From contig CAZUCC010000012.1 of the NCBI GenBank assembly GCA_964619065.1, forward strand, positions 1 through 64,000: 64,000 nucleotides of DNA, read 5' to 3'. Source of the DNA: JANXUC01 sp964619065 (GTDB lineage Bacteria; Acidobacteriota; Terriglobia; Terriglobales; Acidobacteriaceae). The stretch's first letter is position 1; every line of letters begins with the position of its first letter. Below are positions 40,043-48,356 of the stretch, one piece after another. The notes under the pieces are model-generated. The model saw only the letters and a list, made by a program, of their open reading frames with translations, did no database searches and was not told the origin of the DNA. The position numbers were made by a program, and so were the translations under genes.

Positions 40043-42661
40043 TTACGCTGTAGCCTTCTCCGCCAGCTCTGCTTTCAGCGCTTTCCTCAGCTTTTCCCGC
40101 GCCGGTGCGCTGAGCTTCTCTCCTCCCGAGGTCAAATAAAACACGTCAATCGCCATCTGTCCCTCGGTGTCAATCAGCGCAATCTCGATGTTGCACTTCT
40201 GCTCCGCCAGTTGCGAACCCATGGCGTAAAGCAGTCCGGGGCGGTCCTGCGCAATCACTTCCAGAAGCGTGCTGTGGGTGGAGCACTCATTGTCGAATTC
40301 AATGCGCGTGGCTACCTGTACCTTCTGCACGCGGTTCTTGTCGACCCGTTTGCGGCTGCGCATCAGGGTTTCCAGCGGGACTTCGCCGCCCAGCACGTCG
40401 AGCAGGCTGCGTTGGAAGCGCTCCCATTCAGGCATGTTCAGCTCCAGGGTGCGAAAAGGATCGGTGAAGTGCAGCGTGTCTACCACCACGCCGGCGGCAT
40501 TCGAAAACGCGCTGGCCTTCACGATGTTCATGCCCCATCCCGCCAGCACGCCGGCAATGGTCGCGAACAGTGCCGGACGGTCCTTGGTGACCACGTTCAG
40601 CTCGTACCATTGCCGTCCGCGTTCCGAGCGGATCTGCACCGGATACTGATTCAGCTTCCCGACCATCTCCACGTGCCGCAGCACAGCCTCCGCGGAAAAC
40701 GTGCGCAGGTAGCGCTCGGGCAGTCCATCGAGAAAGTCCTTGAGACGTTTGCCCAGCGACGGCGCCAGCAAGCGGATGCGCGCCAATCGATCTTCGTTGG
40801 TATTCGTATCCGTGCCCAGCCTGCGATCCGCGTGTTTGTTGAGATAGTTGGCCGCCCCCATATAGAGCTGATATATGTTCTCCGCTTTCCAGGGGGTGAG
40901 CGCTTCCGGATTCACGGCCTTGATATCGGCATAGGTCATCAGGCACAGCATTTTCAGCCGCTCGGGAGTGCCGATCTTCTCCGCGAAGACCTGGACATTT
41001 TGCGGATCGAACACATCGCGGCGTAAAGCTGCGGACATGTCGAGGTGGGCGCCGATCAAGAACAGCACCGCCTCCTGGTCGGCGGGCTCCAGGTCCAGCC
41101 GTGTCAGACAGCTCCTGGCCGCTTGCAGGCTGGTTTCCACGTGGCTCTCTCCCGGCATGCCTTTGCCTGTGTCATGCAGCAGAAGCGCGAGGTAGAGCAA
41201 TTCTGGTTGTTCCAGTTCCTCTAGCAATACCGCGAAATGTTTATCCCACGCGCCCTGCGCGCGTGCGAGATTGTGCAAATGCTCAATCGTAAGGAAGGAG
41301 TGCTCATCGACCGTGTAGCGATGGTAAAAATCACGAATCACCAGAGCGTCGATGGGAGCAAATTCCGGCAAGAGCAGCGTCAGCAACCGTAGTGCGTGCA
41401 TGGTGCGCAGAGCGTCGGCAGCCTGCGGCTCCAGCAGAATGTCGCGTAGCTTGCGCCACACCGCTGCCCCTTGCGGGGGAGAAAGCGCCAGTTGCGGCAG
41501 GACCTGCTCAATTCGGCGCGCGGTGGTCGCGCTCAAGCGCAAGCCGTGATGAGCCATGAACTGAAACACACGCAGCACAAACTCGGCATCTTGCACCGCG
41601 GAAGCCTGTTGCAGATAGATAAGACCGTCCACCACGGAAAAGTCTGAGTTGGAAACGCGCGAGCGCCAGCTTTGAAATTGCCGCAAAAGTGACGACCTTG
41701 CTGCTGGAATCTCATCGAGAAGCTGCGTGGCCATTCCGTGGATCGACCGTGCGTGGCGGAAATACGTTCGCATCCACTCCGCCGCCGTCACCGGCTTCTC
41801 GCTTTCTAAGCCGATCCCTCGTGTCGCCGCTTCCTCCTGCGCTTCCCACGTCAGCGTATTGTCGTCGCGATTGTGCCGGAAGTGCAGGAAGCAGCGCACG
41901 GATAGCAAGAACTCGTGCGCCCGCTCGAAAGCTCCCCGCATCGGCGCGGGCAAAAGCGCGCGCTCCTCAGGCCAGCGCCGTAGCTGATCCATCGTCGAGA
42001 TCAGGGCGAGCCAATTCACCAGGTTGTAGTCTCGCAGTCCGCCTGGTCCGTCTTTCATGTTCGGCTCCAGGTGAAACACAGTGTTGCCAAACTTTCCGTA
42101 ACGCGAACGCGTAATCTCTGAAAGCCGCTCCACCAAAGGCTGGTATTCACGCATCACCAGCTTCGGAACCAGCTTCTCCCGCAAGCGCTCGAAAAGTTCG
42201 TGGTCTCCCGCCAAATAGCGGCAGTCGAGCAGGGAAATGGGAAACTCCGGATTATCGCGGTCAAACTTTTCGCATTCGGCGAGCGTGCGCGTAGCGGGAC
42301 TGAGCCGCAGCCGCAGATCCCAAATCTCTTGTGAGAAGCGGCGGATTTTGTCGCGGAATTCGCCCTCCGACCATCCACCATCGTGCAAGAAAAGCAGATC
42401 CACATCCGATTGCGGCAGCAACATGCCACGCCCGTAGCCGCCGAGCGCTACCAGGGCAAACTTCCCCGGACCACCTTCCTCGGCGGAAATGAACTCCCTC
42501 CACAACCTTTGGCAAAGGCTATCGACCAGCCTTGCCCGTCCCCGTGCTGTAACTACGCCATCGCGCGATGCCGCAAAGTCCTGCTGCAGGCGTGCCGAGC
42601 CATCCGTATACAAAGATCGCAGTTCGTGGCTGAGCGAAGGTAGAGAACTCACAGTGGTCAT
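40043..42661 (-). CDS. glnD: [protein-PII] uridylyltransferase / uridylyl-removing enzyme
   Basis: An 872-aa nitrogen-status sensor that uridylylates PII at low glutamine and deuridylylates it at high glutamine. The nucleotidyltransferase domain has G-G-Y-G-R-G...S-D-V-D-L-L near residues 75-95. A GlnD-type helical linker follows (K-D-G-P-G-G-L-R-D-Y near 210), then an HD domain with L-L-H-D-T-G-K-G near residue 500. Two C-terminal ACT domains (about 690-770 and 800-870) would bind glutamine. ATG 42661 is preferred to the TTG five codons earlier. No glnB or glnA is nearby. Confidence 0.94.
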   Translation of the reverse strand: MTTVSSLPSLSHELRSLYTDGSARLQQDFAASRDGVVTARGRARLVDSLCQRLWREFISAEEGGPGKFALVALGGYGRGMLLPQSDVDLLFLHDGGWSEGEFRDKIRRFSQEIWDLRLRLSPATRTLAECEKFDRDNPEFPISLLDCRYLAGDHELFERLREKLVPKLVMREYQPLVERLSEITRSRYGKFGNTVFHLEPNMKDGPGGLRDYNLVNWLALISTMDQLRRWPEERALLPAPMRGAFERAHEFLLSVRCFLHFRHNRDDNTLTWEAQEEAATRGIGLESEKPVTAAEWMRTYFRHARSIHGMATQLLDEIPAARSSLLRQFQSWRSRVSNSDFSVVDGLIYLQQASAVQDAEFVLRVFQFMAHHGLRLSATTARRIEQVLPQLALSPPQGAAVWRKLRDILLEPQAADALRTMHALRLLTLLLPEFAPIDALVIRDFYHRYTVDEHSFLTIEHLHNLARAQGAWDKHFAVLLEELEQPELLYLALLLHDTGKGMPGESHVETSLQAARSCLTRLDLEPADQEAVLFLIGAHLDMSAALRRDVFDPQNVQVFAEKIGTPERLKMLCLMTYADIKAVNPEALTPWKAENIYQLYMGAANYLNKHADRRLGTDTNTNEDRLARIRLLAPSLGKRLKDFLDGLPERYLRTFSAEAVLRHVEMVGKLNQYPVQIRSERGRQWYELNVVTKDRPALFATIAGVLAGWGMNIVKASAFSNAAGVVVDTLHFTDPFRTLELNMPEWERFQRSLLDVLGGEVPLETLMRSRKRVDKNRVQKVQVATRIEFDNECSTHSTLLEVIAQDRPGLLYAMGSQLAEQKCNIEIALIDTEGQMAIDVFYLTSGGEKLSAPAREKLRKALKAELAEKATA

Positions 42662-42837
42662 CCTAGGGCGCCTCAACAGGCATTGGATTGAGGGAGATAC
42701 AGACGGCCTAGGTTCACTCTACGAGGGGTCGCGGCTTAAGGGAAATCGAAACAATCTATCGTGCCGATCAGGCGATCTTATGCCCAGAAGTAGGCTTGTA
42801 ACTATCTAAAAACATTGCACTAGCGTCGTTCTTGCAG

Positions 42838-43332
42838 TTACTCATTTCCGGAGTGCTTCCCATCTCCAGTCCAAGGCACTAGATCGCGCCGCTTTACGGG
42901 AGACGAGAGGACCACTGAGGTTGAAGTCGTACCGAACGGCGTGAGCCGATCAATCAGCGATTCCAGGTGCTGCACCGACCGCACTGCCACCTTCATAATG
43001 AACGAGTCTCCGCCCGTACCGCGATGGCACTCCAGTACTTCAGGAGAATCCTTGACCACGGCCGCCACCTTCGCGAAGACATCACCCACCACACTCATGC
43101 GGATGAGCGCCAACACGGGCAGACCCATCCTGGGGGCACTCACTTCCGCGTGGTAGCCCAGAATGATGCCCGCGTCTTCCAGCTTGCGGATACGCTCAAT
43201 CACCGCCGGGGTCGTCAATCGGACTCGCCGTGCCAGTTCGGCAAAGCTCAGCCGCCCATGTTGTTGCAGATGATGGAGCAGCTTGCGGTCAACGTCATCT
43301 AAACGTAACTCACGTTGTAATGTCTCTGCCAT
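42838..43332 (-). CDS. Lrp/AsnC-family transcriptional regulator
   Basis: A 164-aa regulator. An N-terminal HTH (D-D-V-D-R-K-L-L-H-H-L-Q-Q-H-G-R-L-S-F-A-E-L-A, then V-I-E-R-I-R-K-L) is followed by a RAM/AsnC ligand domain (about residues 70-145) with the V-L-E-C-H-R-G-T-G-G-D-S-F pattern. It is divergent from the hppD-hmgA-fah operon, with a 109-base shared promoter region holding a 17-bp palindrome. It is the likely regulator of tyrosine or phenylalanine breakdown, with an amino acid as the probable effector. Confidence 0.9.
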   Translation of the reverse strand: MAETLQRELRLDDVDRKLLHHLQQHGRLSFAELARRVRLTTPAVIERIRKLEDAGIILGYHAEVSAPRMGLPVLALIRMSVVGDVFAKVAAVVKDSPEVLECHRGTGGDSFIMKVAVRSVQHLESLIDRLTPFGTTSTSVVLSSPVKRRDLVPWTGDGKHSGNE

Positions 43333-43353
43333 GATTAACTTTATAAAATATGT

Positions 43354-43370
43354 GATATTTCAGCAATATC
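43354..43370. promoter_or_regulatory. candidate Lrp-type operator
   Basis: GATATT-TCAGC-AATATC is a perfect 6-bp inverted repeat in the AT-rich regulator-hppD intergenic region, 21 bases from the regulator start. Lrp-family operators are typically AT-rich imperfect palindromes of about this size. Confidence 0.5.
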
Positions 43371-43441
43371 TTTAATTCAACCATTCCACTCTGCTGCATT
43401 CCACGCGAAAATCAAGAATACTAGGAAAAAGGTGACAAGCA

Positions 43442-44533
43442 ATGCAGAACCCCCTCAAGCTCAAGCGCATACACCACATCGAACTCTGGGTTGGCAACGC
43501 CAAACAGGCGGCGTTCTACTACCGCAAGGCGTTCGGCTTTTCGCAGGCAGGTTACTCGGGGCTGGAGACTGGAGAGCGCACGCAAACCTCGTATGCCATG
43601 TCGCAAGGTAAAGCAAACATGGTACTTACATCGCCATTGACACTCGACCACGCGGCTGTCGAATTCATGAAGAAGCATGGCGACGGCGTACGTGATATTG
43701 CCCTGGAAGTGCCGGACGCCGAATCTGCTTTTCAGGAAGCGGTCAGGCGTGGCGCCAAGCCGTTTCATGAACCCAAGATCGTCGAGGACGAGTATGGCAA
43801 GATTCATCGCGCGGCCGTCCACACTTACGGCGACGTGATTCATTCTCTGATTTCTTTTCAGGACTATAAGGGACCGTTCTTACCGGGCTATAGCGCCACG
43901 CCGCTTGCGGCGGAGAGCACCGGGATCCTGCGCATCGATCACATTGTGGGCAACGTCGAGTTGGGAAAGATGAAAGAGTGGGCGAACTGGTATTCCGATG
44001 TGTTCGGCTTCCAGCGCTATCTGACTTTTGACGATAAAGATATTTCCACGGAATACAGCGCATTGATGAGCATCGTTATGTCGGACGATTCGCACTCAGT
44101 GAAGTTTCCGATTAACGAGCCGGCGAACGGGCGTAACAAGAGCCAAATCCAGGAGTATTTGGACTGCAACTCGGGCCCTGGCGTGCAGCATGTGGCACTG
44201 GCCTGCAAGGATGTGGCGGATACGGTTTCGAAACTGCGGGGGAATGGCATCGATTTTCTCGGTGTGCCTGGTAGCTATTATGACGCGCTTCCGGAGCGTA
44301 TCGGCGATATCCTGACGCCGGAAGAAGAACGAAACGTGCGCGAGCTCGGCATCTTAGTGGACAAGGACGAGGAAGGCTATCTCCTGCAAATTTTCACCAA
44401 GCCCGTCGAGGATCGCCCTACGTTGTTTTATGAGATCATCGAGCGCCGAGGCAGTCGCGGCTTCGGCAAAGGCAATTTCAAGGCGTTGTTCGAATCGATT
44501 GAGCGCGAGCAGGCGCTGCGGGGCAATCTGTAA
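43442..44533 (+). CDS. hppD: 4-hydroxyphenylpyruvate dioxygenase
   Basis: A 363-aa Fe(II) dioxygenase converting 4-hydroxyphenylpyruvate to homogentisate, the second step of tyrosine breakdown. The two vicinal-oxygen-chelate domains are clear. The iron ligands are His167 (R-I-D-H-I-V-G), His250 (G-V-Q-H-V-A-L) and Glu331 (F-Y-E-I-I-E-R). The C-terminal gate helix G-F-G-K-G-N-F-K-A-L-F-E-S-I-E matches the family. The Shine-Dalgarno is AAAGGTG. It is the first gene of a four-gene operon; hmgA follows after 20 bases. Confidence 0.97.
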   Translation: MQNPLKLKRIHHIELWVGNAKQAAFYYRKAFGFSQAGYSGLETGERTQTSYAMSQGKANMVLTSPLTLDHAAVEFMKKHGDGVRDIALEVPDAESAFQEAVRRGAKPFHEPKIVEDEYGKIHRAAVHTYGDVIHSLISFQDYKGPFLPGYSATPLAAESTGILRIDHIVGNVELGKMKEWANWYSDVFGFQRYLTFDDKDISTEYSALMSIVMSDDSHSVKFPINEPANGRNKSQIQEYLDCNSGPGVQHVALACKDVADTVSKLRGNGIDFLGVPGSYYDALPERIGDILTPEEERNVRELGILVDKDEEGYLLQIFTKPVEDRPTLFYEIIERRGSRGFGKGNFKALFESIEREQALRGNL

Positions 44534-44553
44534 TTCACGAGAACGTGGACACC

Positions 44554-45864
44554 ATGGGAAACCAGAATCAAGCTGTGCGTTACCAGTCCGGGTTCGGCAA
44601 TGAGTTTGCCACGGAAGCAGTTGCGAAGGCTCTCCCGGTTGGCCAGAACTCGCCGCAGAAGCATCCACTCGGTCTGTATGCGGAACAACTGAGTGGCACG
44701 CCTTTTACTGCGCCGCGCGGGACCAACCGCCGGGCCTGGTTGTACCGCCTGCGCCCCTCGGTCGTGCACAAACCTTACACTCCGATCTCCGGCATGGGGC
44801 TGTTGCGGTCTTCGCCTTTTGAGGAGGTGCCCGCCACTCCGAATCAATTGCGCTGGAGCCCATTCGAGATTCCGAAAGAGCCCACGGACTTTGTGCAGGG
44901 CATCCGCACTCTCGGCGGTAATGGAGATTTCCAGACGCATACCGGCTTCGCCATCCACGTCTATGTTGCGAACCAGTCCATGACGGACAGCTTCTTCCAC
45001 AACGCCGACGGAGAAATGCTAATTGTCCCGCAACTTGGCCGCCTGCGTGTGATTACGGAGATGGGCGTGATCGAGGCCGGTGCTTGTGAGATTTGCGTGA
45101 TCCAGCGCGGCATCAAGTTTCGTGTCGAGCTGCCCGACGGCAAGGCGCGCGGCTATATCTGCGAGAACTACGGTGCTCTGCTGCGCTTGCCCGATCTTGG
45201 ACCGATTGGAGCCAATGGCCTCGCCAACCCGCGCGATTTCCTGACCCCTGTCGCTGCGTTCGAGGATCGCGAAGGCCGTTACGAGGTCATCAACAAATTT
45301 CAAGGCCGCCTATGGTCCGCGGAGTACGATCACTCGCCGCTTGACGTTGTGGCCTGGCATGGCAATTACGCTCCCTATAAGTACGATCTCAACCGATTCA
45401 ATACCATCGGTTCCATCAGCTTCGACCATCCGGACCCGTCGATTTTTACCGTGTTGACGTCGCCGTCGGAGATTGCGGGTACAGCGAACATCGACCTTGC
45501 AGTTTTTACGCCGCGGTGGCTGGTGGCCGAACACACGTTCCGTCCGCCATGGTTCCACCGCAACTTCATGAACGAGTTCATGGGCCTGATTACCGGCGAA
45601 TACGATGCAAAGGCCGAAGGTTTTGCCCCCGGCGGCGCCAGCCTGCACAACTGTATGGCAGGCCATGGACCGGACGCTTCTACGTACGAGCAAGCCACCA
45701 GCGCAGACCTCAAGCCAGTGCATCTGACCGACACCATGGCCTTCATGTTCGAGACCCGTTACGTGGTTCGACCCACAAAATACGCGATGGATACGACCGA
45801 ACTGCAGGGCGAATATTTTGAATGCTGGCAAGGACTGAAAAAGCATTACATCCCGAAGGAGTAA
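44554..45864 (+). CDS. hmgA: homogentisate 1,2-dioxygenase
   Basis: A 436-aa ring-cleaving dioxygenase converting homogentisate to maleylacetoacetate. The characteristic N-terminus reads Y-Q-S-G-F-G-N-E-F-A-T-E. Later family motifs are P-W-F-H-R-N-F-M-N-E-F-M-G (His and Glu iron ligands) and H-N-C-M-A-G-H-G-P-D (third His ligand) near the C-terminus. Length matches the family. The start may be this ATG or a GTG nine bases earlier. It is the second gene of the operon. Confidence 0.97.
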   Translation: MGNQNQAVRYQSGFGNEFATEAVAKALPVGQNSPQKHPLGLYAEQLSGTPFTAPRGTNRRAWLYRLRPSVVHKPYTPISGMGLLRSSPFEEVPATPNQLRWSPFEIPKEPTDFVQGIRTLGGNGDFQTHTGFAIHVYVANQSMTDSFFHNADGEMLIVPQLGRLRVITEMGVIEAGACEICVIQRGIKFRVELPDGKARGYICENYGALLRLPDLGPIGANGLANPRDFLTPVAAFEDREGRYEVINKFQGRLWSAEYDHSPLDVVAWHGNYAPYKYDLNRFNTIGSISFDHPDPSIFTVLTSPSEIAGTANIDLAVFTPRWLVAEHTFRPPWFHRNFMNEFMGLITGEYDAKAEGFAPGGASLHNCMAGHGPDASTYEQATSADLKPVHLTDTMAFMFETRYVVRPTKYAMDTTELQGEYFECWQGLKKHYIPKE

Positions 45865-45868
45865 AACC

Positions 45869-46825
45869 TTGAAGCCGGCATTAAGGCCTATGGTCGCAGC
45901 ACCCGCGAGGTCGAGTTCTCTTCCGGAGAAAGTTCCGGCTGCCCTCCGTGCGTTGCTGAGCGGCCTCGTCGACTATGCAGGTATGTTTCCGCCGGCCAAG
46001 CTGTCCCTCGAAGAAGCTGCCGGTAACTTTGTTCGTTATGCGCGTGGTCCGCACGCGTGGCTGCTGGGAAAATTTATTGTTCCCGCCGTCCAGCTTGGGG
46101 CGCTTCGCGCCTTCTTGGCACGGAATCCGGAAGCGCAAGGGCTCACATGTTCACTCTCGGTGCTGCTCGGTTCGGAGCCGTTACACGATGCCGAACTAAT
46201 TCGAGCGGCACTGGCGGAAAGTGCAAGAAAGGCGCGTCCCTTCTCAATCGACGCGGTTGAATTTCGTCCCGGTTCCACCGCCATGGTGGCCGGGCTCTCT
46301 GCTGCGCTTCCGCAAGGTCCTTCCGTATTTTGCGAAGTTCCACCCATGGAAGACATGCCGGTCTGGCTCGCTGCCCTCCGCGAGACCGGGCGGTTCGCTA
46401 AAATTCGCACGGGCGGGCTCACCCCAGAGTCGTTCCCGCCCTCGGCGGCCGTCGCCGAGTTCCTCGTGCAGTGTAAGGCGCACGGTATCGCCTTCAAAGC
46501 GACGGCTGGACTGCATCATCCCGTGCGCTCGGAGCATCCGTTGACCTATGAACCGAACAGCGTCTGTGGCGTGATGCACGGATTTCTGAATGTTTTCCTG
46601 GGTGCGGCGTTGCTGGAACGCGGAATCACGAAAGATCAGCTCATTCAGATTCTCGACGATACCCAGGCTACCGATTTCCACTTCTCCGGAGAGTTCGCAC
46701 ATTGGAATAAATTGCTCATCAAGGAAACTGACCTCGCCGGAACACGCCAGCACTTTGCTATTTCTTTCGGCTCGTGTTCTTTCGAGGAGCCCATCGCGGA
46801 TCTGCAAAAACTTGGCCTCTTATAA
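45869..46825 (+). CDS. unrecognised protein inside the homogentisate operon
   Basis: A 318-aa cytoplasmic protein starting TTG (AAGGAG seven bases upstream), 4 bases after hmgA; an ATG lies at 45890. It shows alternating strands and helices of a TIM-barrel type. Notable stretches are L-V-D-Y-A-G-M-F-P-P near residue 31, D-A-V-E-F-R near 128, K-I-R-T-G-G-L near 173, F-K-A-T-A-G-L-H-H-P near 210, and M-H-G-F-L-N-V-F near 232. The conserved-looking Lys, His-His and His could be catalytic. It is neither a glutathione-S-transferase-type maleylacetoacetate isomerase nor any homogentisate enzyme I know. Its place between hmgA and fumarylacetoacetase, with no maiA in the operon, makes a role in maleylacetoacetate handling an attractive but unproven idea. 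Confidence 0.8.
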   Translation: MKPALRPMVAAPARSSSLPEKVPAALRALLSGLVDYAGMFPPAKLSLEEAAGNFVRYARGPHAWLLGKFIVPAVQLGALRAFLARNPEAQGLTCSLSVLLGSEPLHDAELIRAALAESARKARPFSIDAVEFRPGSTAMVAGLSAALPQGPSVFCEVPPMEDMPVWLAALRETGRFAKIRTGGLTPESFPPSAAVAEFLVQCKAHGIAFKATAGLHHPVRSEHPLTYEPNSVCGVMHGFLNVFLGAALLERGITKDQLIQILDDTQATDFHFSGEFAHWNKLLIKETDLAGTRQHFAISFGSCSFEEPIADLQKLGLL

Positions 46826-46839
46826 CTAACCTCCCTCTT

Positions 46840-48159
46840 ATGACCATTGAGCTCAACGAAACTCACGACCCAAGCCAGAGAAGCTGGGTCGAATCAGCCA
46901 ACCTGCCGGAAACCGATTTCCCCATCCAGAACCTTCCCTTCGGCGTTTTTCGCCGGCGCGCGTCGAGTGAGCCGCCTCGCATCGGAGTTGCGATCGGTGA
47001 CCAGATTCTCGATCTTGCGGCGTGTTCCCGCCAAGGTCTGCTGCAGGCGGCGGGTAATGCCGCTGGGAGTGCCTGCGGTGAGCCTGCACTCAATGGGCTA
47101 ATGGCGCTAGGCCCGAAGTCTGCATCCGCTCTACGCAGAGCGTTGCATGCCATGCTGGCGGAGGGCAGCACGCAGCAACCGGTTGCCGCCAAGAACTTGA
47201 TTCCCATCGCCGGCGCCGAGCTATTCGTCCCCGCACATATTGGGGGCTACACCGACTTCTACGCCTCGATCCACCACGCCACCAACGTGGGCAGCTTGTT
47301 CCGTCCAGAAAATCCATTGTTGCCGAACTATAAATATGTACCCATTGCCTACCACGGGCGCGCTTCCTCCATCATTGTGAGTGGAACTCCCGTGATTCGC
47401 CCTTGTGGACAGCAGCGTTCCGGTGAGAACGATCCAGTGTTTGCTTCAAGCAGCCGCCTTGACTACGAACTCGAGGCAGGTTTTTTTATCGGCCAGGGCA
47501 ACACCCTTGGTACATCGATTCCCGTCGGTGCGGCCAACCAGCATATTTTCGGTTTTTGCCTGGTCAACGATTGGTCGGCTCGGGATATTCAGGCCTGGGA
47601 GTACCAGCCTCTCGGCCCTTTTCTCGGCAAGAATTTTGCAACCACGGTTTCGCCTTGGATCGTTACTTTAGACGCTCTAGCCCCGTTTCGGGCGCCTGCA
47701 TGCGCTCGCCCGGAGAGCAATCCGAAGCCGTTGGCGTATCTCGATTCAGGGGACAACCAGCGACACGGCAGTTTGAATATTGTTCTGGAAGCCCTGATCG
47801 CAACCCGGACAATGCGCGAGCGAGAAATCGCCCGGCACCGCCTCAGCCGGGTGAATTTCAATACTATGTATTGGACGCCCGCGCAGATGGTCGCCCATCA
47901 TTCCTCGAACGGCTGCAATCTTGAACCCGGCGACTTGCTCGCCAGCGGTACAGTTTCAGGGGCAACGCCGGATTCCCTCGGCTGCCTCCTCGAAATTAGC
48001 AAAGGCGGACGCGAATCAGTGCCGCTTCCGGGCGGAGAAACGCGCACGTTTTTGGAAGATGGCGACGAAATCATACTTCGTGGCGAGTGTTCGGCTCCGG
48101 GTTACCGCCGCATCGGGTTTGGAGAATGCCGGGGCATGATTTTGCCAGCGCGGACCTAG
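46840..48159 (+). CDS. fumarylacetoacetase
   Basis: A 439-aa hydrolase splitting fumarylacetoacetate (or maleylacetoacetate) into fumarate and acetoacetate. An N-terminal SH3-like domain (F-G-V-F...P-R-I-G-V-A-I-G-D) precedes the catalytic domain. Family motifs are D-F-Y-A-S-I-H-H-A-T-N-V-G, with the metal-binding Asp and catalytic His, then Y-H-G-R-A-S-S-I, D-Y-E-L-E-A-G-F, N-D-W-S-A-R-D-I-Q and G-T-V-S-G. ATG 46840 begins 14 bases after the preceding stop without a clear Shine-Dalgarno. It is the last gene of the operon. The full-length architecture matches the eukaryote-like FAH class. Confidence 0.95.
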   Translation: MTIELNETHDPSQRSWVESANLPETDFPIQNLPFGVFRRRASSEPPRIGVAIGDQILDLAACSRQGLLQAAGNAAGSACGEPALNGLMALGPKSASALRRALHAMLAEGSTQQPVAAKNLIPIAGAELFVPAHIGGYTDFYASIHHATNVGSLFRPENPLLPNYKYVPIAYHGRASSIIVSGTPVIRPCGQQRSGENDPVFASSSRLDYELEAGFFIGQGNTLGTSIPVGAANQHIFGFCLVNDWSARDIQAWEYQPLGPFLGKNFATTVSPWIVTLDALAPFRAPACARPESNPKPLAYLDSGDNQRHGSLNIVLEALIATRTMREREIARHRLSRVNFNTMYWTPAQMVAHHSSNGCNLEPGDLLASGTVSGATPDSLGCLLEISKGGRESVPLPGGETRTFLEDGDEIILRGECSAPGYRRIGFGECRGMILPART

Positions 48160-48356
48160 TGAGGCTCCGATCGAATCTTACAAAATTTGAGCTGTTCTAA
48201 GCTTTTTTGATCTAGACTTACGGGTCTAGGTTTATTGGGGGCGTGCTGAGGAATCCTGCCTTCTCCTCTCACTCCATATTTGAAAGCGTGGCTTGCCCGG
48301 CCAATCGCATCATATCGCCGGGGGCGCGTGGAAATTATCTTGAAGGAGACTGTTCT

